64,000 nt of DNA. It comes from Obelidium mucronatum (Eukaryota > Chytridiomycota > Chytridiomycetes > Chytridiales > Chytriomycetaceae). Numbering within the stretch: position 1 is the first letter of the stretch; every line of letters starts with the position of its first letter. Shown here one piece after another: positions 22,796-33,097 of the stretch. The notes beneath the pieces are model-generated. The model saw nothing but the letters and a program-made list of their open reading frames with translations. It was not told the DNA's origin and made no database searches. Both the position numbers and the translations under genes were made by a program. The stretch spans positions 62,001 through 126,000 of the forward strand of contig JAIVFH010000012.1 of the NCBI GenBank assembly GCA_025765595.1. Direction: 5' to 3'.

Positions 22796-24450
22796 TGTCA
22801 CTAGAACATGATCCCATCTTGGAAGTCTGCATCCTGCTAACCGCCAAGTACTACGAGAGTGCTCCTCGTGACTATCAAATTGCTTGCGTCAAGGCTGTGT
22901 TGAATGGGAAAGACTGCGTATTGATTCAAAGGACCGGCGGAGGCAAGACGTACACTTTTTACCTGTCTCTGCTGGCTCACATGCAAAGAATGGTGGATTC
23001 TGGTGATCGAAAATCGGTTTTGTTCATTATATCTCCACTCTTGGCAATCATGATTGACCAAATGGCAAATTTGGAGAAATCAGACATACCCCTTCGACCG
23101 GCAGCCTTTGGATCATTGGATATGAACAAGATTGGGAATTCTTCAACACTGGAATTGCTTGAGAGTGGAAATGTTGATGTTGTGTGGATGACTCCGGAAT
23201 TTTTAACAAGTATTCTTGGAGGAAAGGACATGAAGATACTCAAAGTCATTCAAAAATTTGCGTTCGCGATTGCAGTAGACGAATGGCACGAAATGACCAA
23301 CGCTGGAGATGTTTGGAGACAAGACTATTTGAATCTGGAGAACATTCGTGTTCATTTCAAGGATATTCCTTTCATTGCAGCTTCAGCAACGGTTCCAAAG
23401 TCAATGTACAACAAGATGTGCAATCGACTGAGATTGAGACCAGGATTTGTCGAAATTATTGGGTGTGTGGATCGGCCAAACTTGTTTTACGATGTCCAGG
23501 AGCGGAAGGAGATGCAAAAGGATCTTGGATTCATCAAAATAGCTCTCGAAACAAAAACTTTTGATCCGAGTGTATTTGTTCTGGTCCTCTTCTGCGATTC
23601 AAAGACCACACTGAACAAGATTTACACGTACCTTTCAGCTGGCATCTCCAATTACCCCCCCGTGCTCACTCACTTAACTGCCTTGTCTTCGGAATCCCAC
23701 AAAAACGCAGTACTAGGCCTGATTCGAGAAAACCCTAATCAATTGAAGGTTATTTGCACCACTCAAATGCTGGGCCAGGGCTTGGACCATCCTTCAATTA
23801 GAACTGTTGTTCATTACAAGACTCCAGTATCATTTTGCAATGCTGCCCAGGAATTTGGGAGGGCTGGAAGGGATGGATTGCCCAGTCGTTGTCTCTTCTT
23901 CCACTCCCTCCAGGATTTATCAGACAAGAAAAGCGATTCTGTGGCGTTGAAGGAGAGTAAGGCCACCAACAGAGAGGTGTACTCTCTCTTTGCATCAACA
24001 CCTTCAACTTCAAATCCAGTTTGCCGAAGGAAGGTTCTTTTGGGGTACTTTAAGGGGCTTGATCCGGTACCAAATGACCGGTGCTGTGATGCTTGTGAGT
24101 CTCGTAAACCAACTATAGCACAGTCTGGCTTGATTCCATATGTTTCCAACACTCCATTGCTCAAACAAAAAAGGCACATTCGCTCGCAATGTGGATTGAC
24201 AGTTGAAGAATCTATCAAACTGTTTTCGGAGCTGTCAGAATGGCGGGAAAGCTGTTTGATTGGAGTACCATGGGAGTTGGGACTTTGCAGATTCCCACAG
24301 GAAGTCATCGATGATATTTGCAGAGATCTGAAGGGTGTGGTTCTCGACTCATTTGTTGATTGGATTGATAGTTTCGAAGACAAATGGAAAATTGAAGCAA
24401 AAACACTTGTTGTTGCATATTTGAAGGAGTTAAAGAAAATGCCGAATTGA
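22795..24450 (+). CDS. RecQ-like ATP-dependent DNA helicase of the transposon
   Basis: Superfamily 2 helicase motifs appear in order: motif I RTGGGKTYTF, motif II DEWHE (in place of DEAH), motif III SATV, a GQGLDHPSIRTVVHYKTP segment for motif V and QEFGRAGRDG for motif VI. A RecQ-type zinc segment follows (CRRKVLLGYF ... RCCDAC). It probably unwinds element or target DNA during transposition. I chose the ATG just inside the inverted repeat, giving 551 residues; an in-frame ATG at 22687 within the repeat would add 36. It is intronless from this start and faces the DUF6589-like gene. Confidence 0.85.
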   Translation: MSLEHDPILEVCILLTAKYYESAPRDYQIACVKAVLNGKDCVLIQRTGGGKTYTFYLSLLAHMQRMVDSGDRKSVLFIISPLLAIMIDQMANLEKSDIPLRPAAFGSLDMNKIGNSSTLELLESGNVDVVWMTPEFLTSILGGKDMKILKVIQKFAFAIAVDEWHEMTNAGDVWRQDYLNLENIRVHFKDIPFIAASATVPKSMYNKMCNRLRLRPGFVEIIGCVDRPNLFYDVQERKEMQKDLGFIKIALETKTFDPSVFVLVLFCDSKTTLNKIYTYLSAGISNYPPVLTHLTALSSESHKNAVLGLIRENPNQLKVICTTQMLGQGLDHPSIRTVVHYKTPVSFCNAAQEFGRAGRDGLPSRCLFFHSLQDLSDKKSDSVALKESKATNREVYSLFASTPSTSNPVCRRKVLLGYFKGLDPVPNDRCCDACESRKPTIAQSGLIPYVSNTPLLKQKRHIRSQCGLTVEESIKLFSELSEWRESCLIGVPWELGLCRFPQEVIDDICRDLKGVVLDSFVDWIDSFEDKWKIEAKTLVVAYLKELKKMPN

Positions 24451-24473
24451 CCAAATAAAAAGTAACGCAATTA

Positions 24474-26972
24474 TTATTTCGTTAAATCAAAAATTTCAAC
24501 ACCATCCTCGTCAAACACCCGTTCATCTAACTCCTCAATATCATCCTCATCCCCAGATCCACAAAAAAAGTTCTTCAGTTGCCGAGCAATATATCCATCC
24601 TTGACTAACTCCTTGTAACCCACTTCCAGCACAGGTTTAAAGGCATATTCACCCACTTTGAAGTAGCCTTGTACTCGATTCATCTGAGATTTGACATCAA
24701 ACATCATGGTCTCCTTGTCTTTTTTTGTATCCACGTCGTGATGATATGCTCGTCTTCTTGGAATGTCCAAGTGGTCAAAAAGAGAGCTAGTCAAGCTACA
24801 GACATGAGATGCAGTCATAGAAATTGTTTGGGTATGATTCCAGTTGCGGTTACTTCCTGCTTTGGATTGAACTGACTTCATGGCAAGGACTTCATGCTCC
24901 ATTCCCAAGTCATTGGGAAAAAAGGAGTTCACAAGTCCTTTTGAGTTTAAAAACGCGTTTTGTACGCATATTCCTCGTTCCCGAGGAGTCATCATTGATA
25001 AATCCCACAACTGACGCACAGTTCCCTGTGCGTATTTTTTGGAGTGTCTCTTGAGCAATGGCAAGAACAGCTTATGCATAATATTCACGCCTTCTCCGTC
25101 ACCATAGCGAATGCAATCGTAGAAGACCAATGATTGAAGTCGCAAGCGTATAAATTGCAGCATGTAGTTGCGGAAAGGGTGGGTTTCCAAAGGAGAATAC
25201 TCCGTAGCACGCTTTCCTTTGTTTACAATCGGCTTCAATTGATAGACTGCTCTGTTAACATGAAGCAGGAGAGTATTCACAATGTAGTCCAGCTTTTCTT
25301 GACTACCTGACTGCAGTTCCGACAGGTCATTGGCGTAATCCACTGTAATAGAGTCCGCAAGTGCAACAACATAGGCGCTAAGGGAGCCGTTTAGCACATC
25401 TTGCATCTCGTAGAATGTCGCTTTCTTGGCATTGATATTCTTGTTTTGAATTCGAGCAAACCAAGCAATAGTTCCTGGAAAGGATGGCTCCCAGCCCATG
25501 GCGGAGACTTGGGCTTTATCAACGGCCATTCCAAGATGAAAATCTCCATAGATGGGCATCAGGTGTTGCAGCTTCTCAACATCAGAGCTACCCCACTCAT
25601 GTTTGCGCTCATTGATTGCAGAGCGAACAGATGTGACTGTCCCCAAATCTCCAAATAAAGGGACTTTTATACATTTGTTGTGCGGAATATTGAAGTCTTT
25701 AGTGTATTGCTCCCCAATCCGAATGGATCCATTGGTAGTCATTTCTTGTTCGTCCATAATGGGCAAAGGCAGGATACCAGTTGGTCTATGGGGGCGGTTA
25801 GGATGGTTGTGCCTTGAAGATAGGTCTTTGAACTCCGCGCATTCTTTGATGATGAGATTGTACAATTCATTAAAAGTCTGAGAATGATACCAGGCCAACT
25901 CGCAAGCGTCGGCAACAATATTGGATGGTGATGGCGGCTTAATTGGCACAGCGGGTTGTAGCATTGCTGGATCATGTGTGATAAGAATGAATCCACGCAG
26001 CGTTTGGGACACAAGCTGGTTTTGGTTTCCTTGAGTCTTTTGGTATGTCTTGTTGTATCGCTCCACATTGTCGTGGATCAAGAGAATACTATTTGAACGG
26101 AATGTTTTTGGAATCAGATCGAGAGCTTGCTGTTTCATGTCAACAAGCCGGTCAAGAATTGTATCATTTCCAACTGATACACCCATACTATTCATTAGTT
26201 TTACGAGATTCTGCGAAGCGCCATTAGAGTACAAGATCAAACCAATCTCCGACTGCAGAAGATTGTACTTCTGAGATGCAGAAAAAAGAATGATTCCAAG
26301 GATGAGAATAAGCTTTGGTTTTTCATGTCCAACAAGCATTCCGATGAGAGACGAGATAAAGGGCGCACTGGCCTCCCAAGATTCGAGAAGCACACTGACA
26401 TTCAAGCGGTTAACAACGGTTGGAGCAGCAATATCAACCTTCAGGCATTCTTTGATTTCGATTTTCGAGAGAGCAGATGCATTATTCAAAAGAAAATCGC
26501 GTTGCTTTGGAAGAGGCAAAGCGTTGAAGAGATTCTGCAACAGTTGCAGCTGGTCATCAATGGACAACATGGCCACTCGAGCCTCAATTTCCGGAAATTT
26601 GAAGCTTGCTTTTTGTGCAGCCGCCGATTTTACCGCTGCCATTGCTGCACGGAATTTTGCAGAATGCTCTGATTGTCCAGTTGCACGTAAATGAGTTGTG
26701 AAGGATGATCCTAAATTGGCATCCCGAGAATCGTTCAATCTCTCTTCCAAACTCATGGACGGGATTGGGCAACCCATTTGATGGGTCGAAAATGGATTTG
26801 ATGTGTTTCTTGTTGGGCGTTGATTGGAAAGAGGAGTTTCCAGTCCAACTGATGCCTTTTTGCGGCTGTGGCTACGTTCAGGTGAAGTTTCGGACTCAGT
26901 ACCGACGTCGCTTGGATCTTGAGTCAGTGGGTCGGCCTTGCCCCGAAACATCCCGCGGCTGTCGCGTATCAT
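24474..26972 (-). CDS. DUF6589-like putative transposase of the TIR element
   Basis: An 832-residue frame from ATG 26972, or 877 from an in-frame ATG at 27107 inside the right inverted repeat. The middle has LFSASQKYNLLQSEIGLILY, then GVSVGNDTILDRL, SILLIHDNVERYNKTYQKTQ and MPIYGDFHLGMAVDKAQVSA. From memory this layout resembles DUF6589, a domain frequent in fungal repeat-encoded proteins; conserved Asp residues in HDN and GDFH could be catalytic. The C-terminus is acidic. I infer that it is the transposase because it is the only other gene in the element. An HMM search would settle the family. Confidence 0.65.
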   Translation of the reverse strand: MIRDSRGMFRGKADPLTQDPSDVGTESETSPERSHSRKKASVGLETPLSNQRPTRNTSNPFSTHQMGCPIPSMSLEERLNDSRDANLGSSFTTHLRATGQSEHSAKFRAAMAAVKSAAAQKASFKFPEIEARVAMLSIDDQLQLLQNLFNALPLPKQRDFLLNNASALSKIEIKECLKVDIAAPTVVNRLNVSVLLESWEASAPFISSLIGMLVGHEKPKLILILGIILFSASQKYNLLQSEIGLILYSNGASQNLVKLMNSMGVSVGNDTILDRLVDMKQQALDLIPKTFRSNSILLIHDNVERYNKTYQKTQGNQNQLVSQTLRGFILITHDPAMLQPAVPIKPPSPSNIVADACELAWYHSQTFNELYNLIIKECAEFKDLSSRHNHPNRPHRPTGILPLPIMDEQEMTTNGSIRIGEQYTKDFNIPHNKCIKVPLFGDLGTVTSVRSAINERKHEWGSSDVEKLQHLMPIYGDFHLGMAVDKAQVSAMGWEPSFPGTIAWFARIQNKNINAKKATFYEMQDVLNGSLSAYVVALADSITVDYANDLSELQSGSQEKLDYIVNTLLLHVNRAVYQLKPIVNKGKRATEYSPLETHPFRNYMLQFIRLRLQSLVFYDCIRYGDGEGVNIMHKLFLPLLKRHSKKYAQGTVRQLWDLSMMTPRERGICVQNAFLNSKGLVNSFFPNDLGMEHEVLAMKSVQSKAGSNRNWNHTQTISMTASHVCSLTSSLFDHLDIPRRRAYHHDVDTKKDKETMMFDVKSQMNRVQGYFKVGEYAFKPVLEVGYKELVKDGYIARQLKNFFCGSGDEDDIEELDERVFDEDGVEIFDLTK

Positions 26973-26998
26973 AAATGCAACTGTTGATTTCAGTTGAG

Positions 26999-27400
26999 TT
27001 GATGTGTTTCCGGACAGAACAAAAAATGATTTCCAGGTCAAATCAACGTGTCGAACGGTAATAGAATATGTTGATATATTGGATATACTGAAAAAAAAAC
27101 AAGACATAGGAGCATATAGCGTGTTTTGAGTCCACTGGAGACGTCTGAAACGCGGCCCCACTATTCAAACGGAAACTGTCAGAAACACGTGGCCAAAAGG
27201 CCGCCAAAACTAATAAAATAAGTTGAACTACACCTGTGCCGAATTTGAGGAAGATCCATCCGCTGGTTCTTCCGCTACAAAAAATGGAGTTGGCGGGTTT
27301 TGAAGATTGTCGATCAGCCTTCTCGCTGGGGCTCGAAAATGGAAATTTTTTTTATTTTTTCTTTTTGAGAGTTCCGAGAGCAAGGCTGACACTGAGCCTA
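26999..27400 (-). repeat. Right terminal inverted repeat (402 bp)
   Basis: Inverted copy of 22394-22795. The matching ATG is at 27107, in frame with the minus-strand transposon gene. Confidence 0.9.
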
Positions 27401-27409
27401 GAACAAGGT
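27401..27409. repeat. Target-site duplication, right copy (GAACAAGGT)
   Basis: Matches 22385-22393 exactly. The original uninterrupted site would read straight into the kinase leader. Confidence 0.88.
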
Positions 27410-27456
27410 GCAAAAATTGAAATCAGCGAGTGTGTGCCACCAAACCACTTTCTTGA

Positions 27457-30400
27457 ATGGGCAAGCGACCACCGTCCCCAGATAACTCCCGCTCTCTTCT
27501 TCTTCCAGTCCTTCGATCAGCCTACGAAGTCGTGGAAGATGCCGTTCTCGTCGCACTCCCCTTTACACCAAAAACAGCAACTGGTTCAATGAAAGTTGAT
27601 GCCAGAATTCTCTTTGCAAACTCAGCCGCACTCAAACTCCTTGGATTCAATTCATCAAATGCTGTCCTTCAAAGGGCCTTTGAGGGCGTCTCCCTTTGTT
27701 CAATCTTATTTGACAGTCCATCTCCAGCAACAGCAGCATGTCGCTTGCCTATTGATATCTCATTGATCGTATCCAAATTCGAAGATTTGAATGTGAATCG
27801 AAAACACTCGTCAGATGACTCAATCCAAACAATCAAACTCAAATTAAACGCAAAGTCTGTTTCCGAGCCAGAAAGTGTATTCCAAGTAGACGCGACCATT
27901 TCTCAATTATCTAGAGACGCTTTGGTGGCTCGAGTGGATGATGTGGGGGAGGAGATTGCGTGTCCATTGGTTTTGACGCTGAAACAGGCAACAGGAGATA
28001 CACTACACCAACAAACTGCGAACGCATCAAGCGAAAACTCCATCAACAGCAAAAATTTGAACGTCAATAATGCACATTTGGTTTACTCACGGTACAAGAA
28101 TGAATTCGAAGAACTCTCTTGTCTTGGAAAGGGTGGATTTGGGATTGTCTATCGTGCGAGAAACAGGCTAGATGGAATTGAATATGCAATCAAAAAAGTG
28201 AAGCTTTCTTGTACTTTGAATCAGTTTTCGCTGTTTGCATCTGCTTCTGACGGTAATGCGTTGTCGTATGCGGCGGGGAGCTTGGCGAGCTCAAGTGTGC
28301 CAACCTCACAACCAAACAGCATTTCCGTTTCGGATGCGAGACTTTTAAATGAGATTAAGCTGTTTGCTAGGTTTTGTTTTTCTCATTACATGCACTCTCC
28401 TGTATACAAATTACTGAACCTTCAAAAACAGACTATCACAGCATCCAAATGTTGTAAGCTACCATACCGCTTGGATAGAACCTGAACCCGAAGTTTCCAC
28501 TGTCAAACCGAATAACCACCAAATACGCGTTCCGAAACCATATACCCCGCTGCTCCTGCCACCATTATCCTTACCAAATCAAAACCCTCCAAGTGTCAGC
28601 ACTCGAACAAACAGTACCGATTCAAGTATTGTCGTTGCTACTGGCGCTGCGGTTCCTGCTGCTCCCAAGTCAGTTACATCGCAACTCAGCGCCAGTCTAC
28701 GGTCTGCTGGACTTGACGGATCTAATCCAACTAGACCAGCAGTAACAACGGCAGCACTTTCTGCAGCCCCTTTACCCGAATACACGCTCTTTAATCGACC
28801 ACCGTCTCAATTATCCATTCGAACAAATCAATCCACCTTGAGCCGCGGACTATCAACAACAAATGATGAAGATCTGATTGAATTCGCGTCGCCGACTTCA
28901 GCTAGGTCGTCGAATAACCGTCCGCACAGATCTTCGCAAGCGTCTTCAAAACAGAGTATGACTACGGATGACGATGATGACAGCGAGGATAGTGATGGAG
29001 AGGATTTGCGAAGGTTTGTGTGGAGAGGCGGGAGAGGCGCTGGTGGTGGTGTTACCATCAGAAAACCGCCGGCACCTGTTCGTGGAAACAAACAAATGGT
29101 ATCTGCGAGTTTGCCAACGCATTTGAATCGTAGTCAGCGGTTAGCTTCAACTGAAAGCACAATTGTTGCAGGAATTGGCGGTGGTGGTTGTGAAAGTGAT
29201 GTGGATACGTATCGTGTTTCTCGGTTAATTGCGTCCAGGAGGTTTGGATCTGAGTTCTCACTCCAATCGAAAACATCTTCTTCATCGTCGGCTGCTATTA
29301 CTGAAGACGATGAGTATGAGGAAGAGCGGTTTGATGATACAGGGGGGTCCTCCGAGCTGTTCTCGGCTGGAATCGAGGTAGACCAACTGGTAGACCAACA
29401 GGCCCCGTTGCCAGGCGCCGGGGCAAAACAATCAGGGAAGCAGCATAAGGCAACTTTATATATCCAGATGCAGGTTTATTATAAGTTTTTTCCTGTTTTG
29501 TTTTATCTTTTTATTTAACTCCTTACCCCAAAAGCTCTGTCCTTACATGGATCTCAGAACCATGCTCAACAAACGCCGATTAACTCACTCAAACCCGTCC
29601 CTGTCTCCTAGAAACACCATTCGACGAACTGTGGGTCCTCACCAAGAGGCACACATATTCGCTGTGGATGACCTAGAATCAACACACTCGTCAACATACG
29701 ATGGCTATACTGATGATAATGATTATGAAGAAGAAAAAACGCGGTCAACAAACTTGCATATATTCAAACAAGTTGTTGAAGCCCTGCTTCATATTCATGA
29801 ACAGCAGGTGGTGCATCGAGACATCAAACCAGATAATGTAAAATCGATCGATTCCCCCCTTTTTTAAAAAAAGAAAAAAACTCTCTCCTAACTCATTTAT
29901 TAGATCTTTATCCAAGAGAACATGCATGTACTTGTTGGTGATTTCGGACTAGCCAAAAGCTTATCAGGGCATGCAATATCCCCCGAAGCCGCGGCCGCCG
30001 CCACAACAGCAACCGCAACACCTCATTTCGAAAACAAAGAAACATCCATCCAAGCCAGCACAGATGAAGGTACCTATTTCTACATGGCCCCAGAACTCCT
30101 CGACAGACAAGTCTACACATCCAAAAGCGACATTTACTCGCTTGGGATTCTTTTATTTGAACTGTTTCATACTTTTGGGACAGAGATGGAACGCATCTTG
30201 TCGCTTACGGATATCAAAAAGAATCCACTGTCTTTATCTCATTCTTTTTTGGCGAAAGGGATTCCTGTGGATGTATCGAATATGATTGTTCGTCTTTTAG
30301 CAATGGATCCTGTTTCTAGACCTACCGCGTTGGAAATCTTGTTGGATCCGTTATTTGATGGGTTGTATTTGGGTGGTGGTGCTGTTGGGATGTCGATTTC

Positions 30401-31763
30401 TTCGCCTCATCAGTCGGGATCAATGAGTTCATCGTATATCACAATGAGGCGACCTTCATCGTCGAGTTTCACCTTGAAACCGTCGCTTGGAGGTGCAGGT
30501 GGTGGATCTTTTGTTTCGGATCAGCATCATTTCATTCGGCAGCGGGCGTCGTCGGCTACGATTTCGGCGAGTGCAATGATGATGATGTATGGCAAGAGTC
30601 CTACGTCTTCTGTCTCAGCTGCAGCAGCAGCAGCTATTGGGAGTTCCAATCTGTTGCCGAGATCCCTCCCAGCGTATAAATTCCCATCTTTGGCGGTTTC
30701 TCAAGATGAATCTTTGAATGAATCTAGTAACAGAAGGGATTACGTGATTGGGGAGGAAGAAACGTCGGCAGGCTCGAGTAGCAGTAGTGTTGGGGGTGGT
30801 AAAATCAGATCTGGTAGCAGGCCGCCGTTGATTCCGATTCCGTTGCTATCAAATCGAAAAGATGCAATTGAAATGTTGCAGGATAGTCGGAGCAGCTCAC
30901 AGGAGTCACACATGTCAGAGGAGGCTGAGAGTAGCAGAGGCACTGGCGGTACTACTAGCTCTGAAAGCGCAGCCACTTCTTTGGCAGAGGCGACGGCAGT
31001 GGCATCGAAACCTATCGTTGCGGTCAATGCTTTTTCTCAGTTATGGGGAATGATCAAGAATGTGACGAAACCAAAAGGCGGTGGTAGCAGTGAATCCATT
31101 TTAAAGTCGGCAGAAGAACTAGTGGAGTCTCCTGTCTCTACTACATTTGAAGGACCAGCAGTGCATCATGGAGCTGCGTACTCTGGGAATCCTGCAACGG
31201 GTACCTTTCATTCAATGCGACATTCAAATTCAAATCATTCGTTGGCTTTATCAACGAGGTCGTCTTCACTCTCGCAGAGAACTCGCGAACGGCATGGAGA
31301 ACTTGCGTCATCAATCATGGAAAGCTGTGGTAGTACTAGTGGGAGCTATCATATAAATCAAGGGTTGGATGGAAGGAGAAGTTTTCATGTGATTCCAAGC
31401 AGTCGGGCTGAAAGCAATAGCACTCCGCCACCGCTGCCGCATCCTCTAGCCTCCCCTTCTGTTCCTCTTGGTACTAGTGAAAACTCAACTATTGTAGGAA
31501 CTCCACCAATTTCGATAGCCAATGCGATAAACCGAGTTCCCCGCAATCACAGTCTGCGAAATAAAATCAGTGAAGATGGGGAGGATGGCAATGAGGATGG
31601 GGGTGATACGAAAGAAGTACGAATTATGGAGCTTGAGAACGATGTAAGTTTGCTGTTGGAGCAGTTGGTGGCGATGAAGGAAAAGAATCTGGCCATGGAG
31701 GCAGAGTTGGCTTCTCGAGGGATGCAGGTGGTGATGAGCAATGATGACGACGACGAAGGCTGA
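27457..31763 (+). CDS. PAS-domain eIF2-alpha-type protein kinase
   Basis: Exons 27457-28370, 28432-29473, 29535-29837 and 29904-31763 total 4119 nt (1372 residues), all in frame. A PAS-like segment lies near residues 45-80 ([17 protein letters not shown]). The kinase domain begins [20 protein letters not shown] ... AIKKVKL, continues [14 protein letters not shown], and is split by a long acidic/Ser insert. It then has [36 protein letters not shown] and [13 protein letters not shown]. The insert and the LYIQMQ signature are typical of HRI/PERK/GCN2-type eIF2-alpha kinases. A Ser-rich tail of about 450 residues ends in a coiled coil ([20 protein letters not shown]). The transposon sits 56 bp upstream of the ATG. 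Confidence 0.85.
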
Positions 31764-32640
31764 GGATATTAATTAGTCGCATTTTCGGTTTTGGTTTTTC
31801 AGCTCGTTTCTCAGCTTTGCTTTTGTTTTCTGGATTTTGTGTATATAAAGTGGTTTTATTCCATAGATGCAGAGTTATTGCGGATGCATTGTATTCGGCA
31901 GTATGAAATCACAACTGTTGTTTCTGGTTTAAGTAGAAGCTGACACAGGAAAACAAAGGTAGGAATTGCCCCCAAAAAAATATACGACATGATCAAATGC
32001 CTGCTACAACCAAACACCCAATATGGTTTTCAAGCCTATCACTAATATCAGTGAATTCCATTACTTGCATTCAATCCACCAGCAATGGCGAGCTTCAGTC
32101 AGATATTTTTTGTTTTCTTTGGGGGTTTGTTTGAAACACATCAAAAACGTAACATCACCACACCTTCAATTCTAAAAAAAAAAGGACTTCAAAATTCTGA
32201 TTTAAATACTCAAAGCTCTTCAACTCCCTCCTTGTCTTCTTGTTGAAATGAAGACACCTTTCCCTTTCAAGGACTTGGCAACCCTTGACAGATATCACTT
32301 CCAAGAACAGATCCAAAACCACCTTACAAGTCAGCAGCTCTACAACGAAACAAGTGCAACAGCTCTCGTCTTTGACAATCCTGAACAAGCTTCGGGATGG
32401 TCCATCAGCGCAGGACAGCAAGCACATGAGTTTCCTGAATGAAACCATCAAAGCACGGTTACAGATATGGCAACTCAAGCAAGAAAAGACGATCTATCAC
32501 CAGCACAAAAGAGAAAACCATACGTTGAATGAAGTAATATTGATATTTTTTTTATTTTTTTTCAACCCAATTCTGACTGGGCATTATTTTTACTTTCAAA
32601 GGTTTCTATTTCAGATGATTGATGATTGTTTTCTCATAAC
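31764..32640. other. Intergenic, 3' region of the kinase gene
   Basis: No confident gene. Short frames at 32248-32442 and 32285-32530 (+) have coding-like composition (NETIKARLQIWQLKQEK) but no coherent gene model, and could be remnants upstream of the pseudogene fragment at 32655. Confidence 0.4.
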
Positions 32641-32654
32641 CACCTTCCGATAAG

Positions 32655-32905
32655 GTAAATGTGAGGGGAGGAACCCAAGAATTGAATGAATTGGCAGCAG
32701 CAGAGAGTCTCAAGGGTGTTTGGGCAACAGTGGGAAAGTCCTTGGCAGGCACGTGAGCCGGGCCGTTTCTTCATTGAGCACGTTGCGCCATATCTCCAGT
32801 TGATTCCGCTGGGTCCAGGAGGTCGAAACAGAGGGGTGGTGGCGGAAAAATGCGCCCGTGCTTTCGACAGACAAGACGCCGCGGCGTTCTTAGAATACGG
32901 CTATC
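32655..32905 (+). pseudogene. Fragment of the BTB-like coiled-coil gene (C-terminal end)
   Basis: Opposite in orientation to, and closely similar with, the last 85 residues of the gene at 37976-40079: ELNELAAAESLKGVWATVGK, then after a small frame-shifting indel FFIEHVAPYLQLIPLGPGG and VVAEKCARAFDRQ. It has no upstream exons and sits just before the PH-domain gene. Confidence 0.75.
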
Positions 32906-33097
32906 CAGTGAATTCTTTTATTATAAAAAACCTCTTTGCTTTGTTCACCGGTCCCTTGATATTGATCATTGCATCTTTAAACTTTTCTACTATATTTTTT
33001 CTTCAATATTTTTATTTATTTTTATTCTTTTATATTTTTTATTTATTTTCAGTAAATATTTCGATATTTCAAAATTTTTTGATTAAATTGGTGTGAA

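Larger units (their letters stand above)
22394..27400. mobile_element. TIR DNA transposon carrying RecQ-like helicase and DUF6589-like protein
   Basis: The 5007-bp element is bounded by 402-bp terminal inverted repeats beginning TAGGCTCAGTGTCAGCC, and it is flanked on both sides by the direct repeat GAACAAGGT. Two long genes converge and their stop codons are about 24 bp apart. The repeats read identically wherever I compared them, including a 9-base homopolymer, and both genes are open, so the insertion looks recent and possibly still competent. I cannot name the superfamily with certainty. Confidence 0.85.
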
